From the NCBI GenBank assembly GCA_037447655.1, contig JBBHKE010001339.1, positions 438,669 to 502,668 on the forward strand: DNA of 64,000 bases, in the 5' to 3' direction. The position numbers and the translations under genes were made by a program. The notes beneath the pieces were generated by a model that was not told where the DNA came from, did no database searches, and saw only the letters and a list, made by a program, of their open reading frames with translations. Shown piece by piece: positions 56,439 through 64,000 of the stretch. Numbering within the stretch: the stretch's first letter is position 1; each line of letters opens with the position of its first letter. This stretch comes from Zygnema cylindricum (Eukaryota; Streptophyta; Zygnematophyceae; Zygnematales; Zygnemataceae).

Positions 56439-57306
56439 TCAGTGGTGGCGAGAAATCCGGAGGCATGGAAATCAGGCGACGGACGGAAATCGAACAGAGA
56501 TCAGGATCCTTTAAATCTTTGACCTTTCGACATGTTCTAGATGGTTTCTGTGCGTTTTGCTAATTAAAGCTTGGTATGAAGAGTTTTTAGGAAGAAATAA
56601 ATATTGACTACCCATTTGAATTTCTATGATTTTTATAGGTAGTTGTTTTAATTCCCTGGTAGAGTAAAATAGAAGTGGGAGGAGAGAAGAGGATAGGATA
56701 GGAGTTTCATACAGCTATGCAACCTCCAGTAATGTTTAAGACTATTTTGTCTCATCTGTTACTTTGCTTTTCACTCTCCCTAATTGGGTTGTGGGTTGGT
56801 TTTTTTTTAGTCGACTTTTTTTACATTTTTTGTATGACAAAAATCTGAGTCGCCTCTCTCTCTTTCTCCCTCCCCGCCTCCACTCTCGCCTTCCTCCTCC
56901 TTCCCTCTCCTTTTCTCCTCCCCCTCTTTTCTCCCCCTCTTTTATCCCCCTTAAGCCTTCCAAAAAAAATGATAAATTCTAAGGTTTCCAATTTGTAAAC
57001 ATCTTTGAACTCCCACACCCCCCTCACAAATTATAACCCTTCAAAACCATAAAAAGTACACATTCAAAACACTTTTTTAAGCTCAAATGTACAGAAACAC
57101 TCTTTTTTTGCTTCATATATGAAAATCGTCCCCGTCGAAGTTGCGGATGAGAAATTTCAATACAAAATTGCACTTTCCCCAAGTTTACCATTGTGCTTGT
57201 GACACTAAATGCATGTGTCAGTCCACTTTTTACCGAGCAGTACCGAAACACAGTATACTGAACTATTTTCCACAGTTGACTTAACTATTTACCACAGTTA
57301 GCTGAC
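56439..57306. other. 3' flank of the propeller gene
   Basis: Contains AATAAA at 56596 and a plus-strand CT-rich tract (56855-56945). No exon could be connected to that tract. Confidence 0.5.
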
Positions 57307-57484
57307 TACACCGTGTATTGCTATTAGTGTTAATGTTTTTTTTGCCATTTCAAACATCTCTTCTCCATACACACTTGTCGGATTATGGATCTGACGGTTG
57401 CAATTGTAAGCCAAGATTCTCACTTTCCAATTGGCGGACAAGTGCGTACAGAGAAAAGATGTTTTAAGTGGCTAAAAAAATATT
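57307..57484. mobile_element. MITE-2 (family M, right end degraded)
   Basis: TACACCGTGTATTGCTATTAGTG start and the internal CACACTTGTCGGATTATGG block match MITE-1. The right inverted repeat is cut after GTGGCTAAAAAAATA. Confidence 0.7.
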
Positions 57485-58294
57485 ATCATCTTTGACGTCC
57501 AGATGACAAATTTTGGCTTCTATGTTGTACTGTCTTCGGGGAACTTTGTGTTAAACAAGTATTAGACGCATATACCTAGATATATAAAATATCATCGAAA
57601 ACTAAAACTCGCATTTTTGTTTTCTGCGAGTTCTTCCATTTGAGCCATACGGTAAATACATCAAAGGAATTTGCCTTTATGTTCTCAGGCAAGTTGTACA
57701 ATTTACGGCAAATCGAACTTCCAATAAATTGTACTACGTAGTACTGTAGTGTCCATACTATCCAACATTATTGTACTTTGTACTCTTGATATCGCGGAAG
57801 GTATAAGGGGGATGTACCACTAATTTTGTACTTATTAGGGTTTTGCGAGTACGGGTAGTCGCGAGAAATCGAGTTTCGGTTAACTTATTTTTTCGTAAAC
57901 TCGTATCGGGTACCGGGTAACAATTAAGGAGCGTTCAATGACCCGGCAGGATTTCGGGTGCTCCGATTTTGAAAAAAAAAAATGTGCCAGATTCGGGTAT
58001 CTGAAACTTTGACTTTTGCGACTTCTGCTTTCAATCCAAAGGGTGCGGATCTGATTGTGATAATGCCAGCCACTCTTCTCCCAAACATATTCGCGATAGC
58101 AAGTTAATTGGTCCAGGATCGTATATGAGCCCCTTTACAATTTGATAACCGATAACATCTACTATCGGAATTATCGTGATAAGAAATTTACCAATACACA
58201 ACATAATTCCCGTTAAAAGTTTATTAGTGTTAGTGCGACGAACATATACTAGTATTTTAGTGGAGATAAGGCAAATATTAGTGCAAATGTATAT
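57485..58294. other. Spacer with diverged repeat
   Basis: 57850-58030 resembles 53715-53930 (ATTCGGGT and TTTGACTTTTG blocks). No gene seen. Confidence 0.45.
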
Positions 58295-58796
58295 TACACC
58301 GCGAATCGTAATTAGAGTTATGTACGCTAATTCCGTCACCCCAAATTTTGACTCTATCACCACAAATAGAGTACATTATTCTAAATTATTCTTTACATTA
58401 TTTAAGGTACTTTTTGAATGAGCATTAATAACTCTAATACACTGCCGTTTTAAATAGTGTGGCATACGGTCGGTGTCTGACCGTGCAAAATTGTACTTTA
58501 TTAAGTAAAAAAGTACAAATAATGATTTAATACAGGCTGTGCGTTTTAACAAACCGCGTAGTGCAAACGTCATAATGACGTGAAACTGTACGTTTTGTCA
58601 GATTCTGTACTTGTACCTAATTTACAGTAGATATATTCAGCGCCCAAATTTATGCCCAACTTAGAATTATTCGATAAATTAGAGTAAATTTTTTTTTGAA
58701 AAGGGTTGATTACCCAAAATAGAATTAATAACTCTAATTTTTTTTTTTCCTTTTTTTACTCCAATTATTTCTTCTCTAATTACGATTCGCGGTGTA
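58295..58796. mobile_element. 502-bp TIR element (family L)
   Basis: Termini TACACCGCGAATCGTAATTAGAG and CTCTAATTACGATTCGCGGTGTA are near-perfect inverted repeats, with TA at each end. The outer bases TACACCGC are shared with family M, so both may use the same transposase. It has no coding capacity. Confidence 0.8.
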
Positions 58797-59934
58797 TTGC
58801 AAATTTTAGACAAATGTTAACCCTGTAGTTGTTAACACTATTTTATGATTTCCAGCCAAAAAAATGTAGCGCCCAAATTAGTGTGTAAAAAAAATATTAG
58901 TGCATCGCCGCTATTTTGGGTAAAATAAGAACCCAATGCCAAGAAAACATTAACGCTAATTAACACGCATAGCATTAATTTAGCTACTTATTCCCATATT
59001 GTAACCGTTATTTTGTGTTACCGCGAGATTTTATTAGTGTTTATTAATTATGAATCAAAGCTGAGTAGACTTTCTCGGGCGACGCCAACCTCTTACACGT
59101 GTCGACGCCAACCTCTTACACGTGTCGACGCCCTTATCTAACACTTATTATGTACTTTTGTACGAAGTTACAAGCAATTAAAGTACAAATTGTCACATCC
59201 CCTACAATTAGTGTTGTGTATCAAGAGCCACTCACCGATTATCAATACACAGGTTTTTCGACATAATGAAAATCGATATAGGTCCAGTAAATTGACAAAG
59301 CTAATATCGCGATGAAATTTTGGTGTATCGCGATCAGTTATCGGGTACATAACTATTGCGATACCTCTGTACGCTGGTACGGAATGGAAGGTAAAAAAAA
59401 TTCCTTGTGCCAATACGCCATACACGGTACCTCAAGAAAAGTTACTTAAGTAAAGAAGTGATCGCATGTATACAATAATGTTATTAACATAATTCAGTTT
59501 CAAAGGACGGGGCTGATTTCTAGCAGATTAAAGAATTAGCATATTAGAAAAAAGTAATTAGTGTTGCGAATACTCAGAACTAGTATTAAAAGGCATTGCT
59601 ATAGTGTTTATTAACCTTAGGAACAATACACGGTGTACTTTACCGGACAAAACCATTCCCTCATCTTTCACCCCTGCTGCTTTTACGACCGTCATTCATA
59701 TGTGGATCTTGTAGAAAGAATCTAAACGTAGGACTTCACCGTCATCACCGCATAGGTTTTAAGAGCACCATTACACAAAATGTTATAGGAAAAAACCACG
59801 CTAAATCCAGGGCAAAAGAAATCTGTGGCCGACAAAATATGTACTCATTAATTGAACCGCCATATGGTACCGAGAGAGAGAGGAGAGGCGAGAGGGAGAG
59901 GTCATCATCGCATTGTATACTCTGGCCATAAGAC
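58797..59934. other. Intergenic spacer
   Basis: No gene seen. A 23-bp unit beginning GACGCCAACCTC is duplicated in tandem at 59081-59103 and 59104-59126. Confidence 0.5.
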
Positions 59935-60154
59935 TACGCCGTGTATCGCTATTATTGTTCATAGTTTTTTCGCCATTTAAAACATGTTTTTCAATACACA
60001 CTTGTCCTATTTTCAGATGGAGAGCGCCAATCGAAGGGTGAGAATCTTGGCTTTCAATCGCAACTGTCAGATCCTTAATCTGACAAGCTTGTACAGAGAA
60101 AAGATGTTTTAAGTGGCAAAAAAAACATTAACACTAATAGCGATACACAGTGTA
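59935..60154. mobile_element. MITE-3 (family M)
   Basis: TACGCCGTGTATCGCTATTA start and TAATAGCGATACACAGTGTA end, with the internal blocks CACTTGTCCTATTTTC, GATTGAAAGCCAAG (antisense) and AGAAAAGATGTTTTAAGTGG shared with MITE-1 and MITE-2. Confidence 0.8.
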
Positions 60155-60610
60155 CTACTTCCCTATTCAAATCAGTGGACATTTAGAGATAAATAACACT
60201 AGGTGCAAATTAAACCGCCAAATACCAGAAGCATTTTTGATATACCAAGCTCAATACAAGACTCGACACACGAGCCATATAATCGCTCTCAGGCATTCCC
60301 CATCAACCTTATGCATAAACACATTGTTACCTTCCGTGACACGTGTCACATTTGTGTTCCATTTTCGATAACACATGGAATTCATGGAATTGGAAACCAA
60401 TGCAAACTAAGCTCAATAAGACCAGCGTCCATCGAGTGGATATATGTGTTTTTGGGGCTGTGGGAGGAACAAATGAAAGTCGAAAGAAAGGAAAACGGGA
60501 AATTGAAAATCTGGACAGATGAACATGGTTTTTGGTGCAAGATCGGTACAAATATTCGTGCTTTCTCTTTCTATGTAATTTATAGATATGTATGTCTCGA
60601 TTCACAAACT

Positions 60611-63600
60611 TTACATGATTTTCCCACGAATAATCGCCTCTGCTTTGCGCACCTCCTTTAAGGGTCCAATCACAAACACCTGCCATGAATTGGACAAGTT
60701 CAAAAAAAGAAGGCTTTAAAAAACAAAACAAAAAACGGTTATTCAAGTAGTTGGAATCGAGGCTAACTTTTCGGAGTCCTTTTGTCAAAATCACAAAAAA
60801 TCTTCTGCACAAAAAAACAGGCAGGGTTCCTAAGGAGAACATTGACAGAAAATGACAACCCTCCATCTCCCCCTCCCCCTCCCCCTCCCCCTCCCCCTCC
60901 CTTTCTCCCTCCCCCCCCTCCAGATTACGCCAAACAAATTGTTGACATGAGTGGCAACATAATCATTGGAAAAGTCAGCAAAGGCAAAAAAAATTGGGCT
61001 CAAAAAAAAACGGGCAATGTTCCAAAACACTACAGCGTGTCTCACTAAATTAACGCTAATATTTTTTCGACACTTCATCAATTTTCTCCGCGCACACAAA
61101 TACGGTTTTCATTTAGAGAACGCCAATTGAAAGGTAAGACAATTGAAAGGTAATTGATGATCCGACAAGAGTCAACGGAGAAAAATGAGTTAAGCGCCAA
61201 AAAAACATTAACGCCGATAGCGATACACGGTATCGGGTCATTCAAATTAGCTTTATGACATTATAAACCACAACCAAACACTGGAAGAACAGTATAGCAA
61301 TGCATCATTCCTTTGTAGAGTGTAAGATTAGAATGATTTCCCACAATTTTTGAGTTTCCCAAACCAATTCAGTTCAATCCATGTCATCAACATACAACCC
61401 CTACCTTGTTGTTTGGGCCTTTTACGCCTCCGATTATGATTTCCGCCTGTCTGCAAGTGCAAAAATACAGAAACAAGGTAACCGACATGATACAAAAAAG
61501 TTACATTCAAAAAATTCAAATGCTTTTTTTAACAATAAAACATGATTATATTTACAACTTGAGAATAAAATACTGGGAAGGCAACAACCCATTTGCTTAG
61601 TTGTTACAGCAGAAACTAAAGACTTGTAAAAAAATCCATACAGCTAATACTGAAGGGTGAAAAAAGGCACTCAATAAACAAAGTAAAACCAAAACATCGA
61701 CAAGGTTGGAGAGGTATCTACTGTTTCCTCATCAACTAGGCTATTCCTGCTCATCAGTTCAAAGACCGTATCAACGAAAAAAATCGTCATGAGACTCCGG
61801 GCAGAAAAAATAACAAAATAACCACCAGAAAACAGTCTAGGACAATAAAATATAAGCGTGTATCTCCTATTTCATGCATTGTTGACACCAGTTGCCGAAT
61901 GAAGCCTTGTCACCAAAGCAGCAAGGAGTGGATTAAGGACACATCATTGCCCAATTGGCTTGCAGTTGAACAGAACAACGGGTTTTCAGTGCTTTTATTT
62001 AAAAAAAATCAATTCTATATTTGGTAGGTATGTTAAACCCAGCAGAAATCCTGGTTGATAGACAGGACATCTTGTACGCTACACCGTCCATCGCTACTAG
62101 TGTCAAGCATTTTTCGCACACTAAAACGTCTTTAGCTTTATTTCCAGCCGTTGGAATTGTTTTTTAAATAAAACAATAGGAAGGAAAAACAGTTACCTAT
62201 GGATTGCGAGCCCCAAATAGAAAATCCAACAGCCGAATACAGAGTTAAACATCTTTAACTGCCCGAAAAATGTTTTACACTAATAGGAACGGGCAAGAAG
62301 TAGAACTAGAAGAAAATGTGTGAACTATGAAATACAGAGAGCTAATTCAGACAGAAGGAAAGCAAAAGTTTTGGTTGAAAAGCCTCAACATGCACAGGTT
62401 CCATGGTTGAAGCTACAGAAACTTTCAGCTTGAGAGGTCAAAAAGCCATAGTTCAAATGTGCAAAAACAATTGGAAAAGCTATCTGCGGTTCCCCCGTAC
62501 TATACGCGTATTACTTATTTTTTTCGGGTAGAGTCGTGTTTAGGATGGGGAAGCTACATATAGAGTTTCTAATTGTTTTCGCACATCTGAACTATGGTCA
62601 AAACTTGACAAACTCAGGCTCCCCCATGATGCTGACAGCTTGAAATACACACTAACAATCAAACTTCACAGTAAATGGCAACTCTGTATTGTGCGATACT
62701 CATGAGCTTCTCCTTCTAGGGTGGAAAGTTTGCTATGATTTTAGGTTTCCGGATGTTGTAAAGGTTTCCTACTCATGATATTACACAAGTAAGGCTTCAC
62801 ATCTGTGTGAAATCCTCCACTTAGGCAATAGAAGGCTAGCACAAAGTTTTACTAGTTGTACAAAACCTAATCAACAACTACAGTGTTGGCCAAAAACAAT
62901 CAACAGATACAAATATATAGTAAAGCAATACATGGTCAAAAGAGAGACTCCTGAATGCTTGTTGTCCACATATTTTCTTTATAGCAATTGCTGTAGTCAA
63001 TATTAGAGTATGTCCTCAGAACTATGACGCCAAAATTTAGTATGTCACATACTGATAACGGTAGATGCTGTCTGACAGCAGCGATATAATCAATAAAACA
63101 TTTAAATACTGTTAAAAGGTAAAAGGGCAGGGACCACATAAGAGCACATGTTATTTTGACAATTTGTGTAACAGACTATTGGAGCAAATAAACGCATGGG
63201 ATAACCTCACCGATCCAGGTTTTTAGATGAAAAGCAAAACTGACAGTCGGCTTTCATCCACCAAAAAAAAAAATACTACTCCTATAGCTGCAAGTCAAGC
63301 TCTCCAAAGAGACGATTCCTTGATCGGATGTGTCTGAGGTTTTTAAGGTTTCTTAGGGGTTTTCAGCGATTTTACTTGCAGTCCTCTTTGATGGCTCGAA
63401 TAGTCGCTCCCTTCTTTCCAATGATGAGCCCCATCATGCCCATGGGCACATCCACCACAGAGAGCACCTCCTCCTCTACGCCAAGCTCCAGCCCATCCTT
63501 CTCTGCAAGGGGGGCAGAGGAAGACAGATAAATGCGTAAGGGAGGGGAAGGGAGGGGGAGGAGAAAGGAGAGGTAGAGAGAGACAGTGAGAGAGTAGAGG

Positions 63601-64000
63601 GAAGGAGGGAAGGGAGGGAGAGGGAGGGAGAGAGAGAGAGGGAGGGAGGGAGAGAGAGAGAGGGAGGGAGGGAGAGGGAGGAAGAGGGGGAGAGAGAAAG
63701 GGAGAGAGGGAGGAGGAGAAAAAAAACTTCAGTTAACAAACAAAATGAGACTTCACAAAAACACTCAATAGAAAACACCATCACGTCCGTTTCCCTTTTC
63801 CAGACTGAAACAAAGAACACCTACCCCCTGGTGGAGGCCAAGGACGCGGCCAATCCGTGGCTCCCACACAAAAGCAGCGACAATAGAGTGAACTTCGAAG
63901 CGCCAAAAGCTTCAGCGCCCAGGGCTGCATTTCCAGGCGAGCCTTCATTTGGGAATAAATCCGAAACAAGAAGCGCACATCATCGGCTGCCACACGCTCC
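60611..64000 (-). CDS. 3'-5' exonuclease/KH-domain protein, 3' part (4 exons)
   Basis: Exons read right to left: 64000-63825 (5' end outside the window), 63502-63376, 61450-61405, 60679-60611 (TAA at 60613-60611). Donors and acceptors are GT-AG and the phases join exactly. Exon 1 gives AADDVRFLFRIYSQMKARL and LRSSLYCRCFC...DWP, which matches the tail of the exonuclease part of plant exonuclease/KH proteins as I remember them. Exons 2-4 form one KH domain: VVDVPMGMMGLIIGKKGATI with the GKKG loop, QAEIIIGGVKGPNNK, then VFVIGPLKEVRKAEAIIRG. The protein ends two residues later. Likely an RNA-binding exonuclease; substrate unknown. Intron 2 is about 1.9 kb and holds MITE-5. Intron 3 is about 0.7 kb and holds MITE-4. 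Confidence 0.85.
60860..60912 (+). repeat. CTCCCC tandem repeat
   Basis: About five CCTCCC-type units followed by a C run. It lies in intron 3 of the minus-strand KH gene, so it is purine-rich on that gene's sense strand. This is the one exception to the sense-strand pyrimidine bias of the other tracts. Confidence 0.85.
61031..61232. mobile_element. MITE-4 (family M), in intron 3 of the KH gene
   Basis: TACAGCGTGTCTCACTAAAT start (degenerate) and GATAGCGATACACGGTA end. The internal CAATTGAAAGGTAA block is duplicated. Confidence 0.7.
62080..62295. mobile_element. MITE-5 (family M), in intron 2 of the KH gene
   Basis: TACACCGTCCATCGCTACTAGTG start, inverted TTTTTCGCACACTAAAACGTC, and a degraded right end near CACTAATAGGAACGGGCA. 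Confidence 0.65.
63538..63720 (-). repeat. CT-rich tract (minus strand) in intron 1 of the KH gene
   Basis: GA-rich on the plus strand, therefore CTCTCTCCC-type on the sense strand of the KH gene, between donor 63824 and acceptor 63503. Confidence 0.9.

Noticed and set aside
60782-61048. Open frame across the CTCCCC repeat
   Set aside because: The Pro-rich part is microsatellite-derived, and the region is inside intron 3 of the KH gene on the other strand.
63240-63300. Acceptor TTGCAG at about 63295 as next KH exon
   Set aside because: The frame gives about ten residues and then a stop. The exons at 61405-61450 and 60611-60679 continue the KH domain with correct phases and motifs.
1-64000. 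CRISPR arrays, bacterial operons, rRNA genes
   Set aside because: No spaced direct repeats of CRISPR type, no ribosome-binding site pattern and no rRNA signature were seen.

Overview
This is a eukaryotic nuclear window, most likely from a green plant (streptophyte alga or early land plant; moderate confidence). Three things point that way. The retroelement primer-binding site matches, base for base, the anticodon arm of plant initiator tRNA-Met as I remember it. The gene at the right edge is a 3'-5' exonuclease plus KH protein of the type known from plants. The host genes have many GT-AG introns. No bacterial, phage or CRISPR features are visible.

Layout. Bases 1 to about 39,950 are a stack of degenerate Ty1/copia LTR retrotransposons. 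Element A (1-1550) is truncated. Element B (2308-11503) is split by a 2.7-kb foreign insertion (4610-7335, duplication TTATT) that carries an antisense retropepsin ORF and a 20-bp minisatellite. Element D (12714-30084) is the oldest layer. It was entered by E2 (15265-18270, duplication ATGTG), by F (19424-25866, duplication CAGTA, almost identical LTRs) and by two solo LTRs of another family (S1 27462-28440, duplication CATGG; S2 28797-29950). D's 3' third (26426-28747) is also inverted in place. Next come two tail-to-tail LTRs of family I (30133-32407), a mosaic element H (32789-37935), and more LTR and pol debris up to a foldback/TIR repeat (39110-39943). All coding regions of these elements are broken.

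Bases 39,950-43,500 are diverged AT-rich repeats with no gene that I can support. From 43.5 kb the window is a gene compartment. It holds a 14-exon gene for a large membrane protein with a glycosylated Ig-like ectodomain and about eight membrane helices (43626-51766, +), a two-exon gene for a glycosidase-type beta-propeller protein (54313-56438, +), and the 3' part of an exonuclease/KH gene (60611 to beyond 64000, -). Short TIR elements (MITEs) lie between the genes and in the introns of the KH gene. LTR elements are absent there.

Most interesting signals. (1) The copia elements appear to be primed by the anticodon arm of initiator tRNA-Met. (2) Their gag frame opens inside the LTR and runs through the primer-binding site. 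(3) The leader has a series of small hairpins whose stems covary between LTR families. (4) Each well-preserved LTR family carries a tRNA-like A-box/B-box module on the antisense strand.
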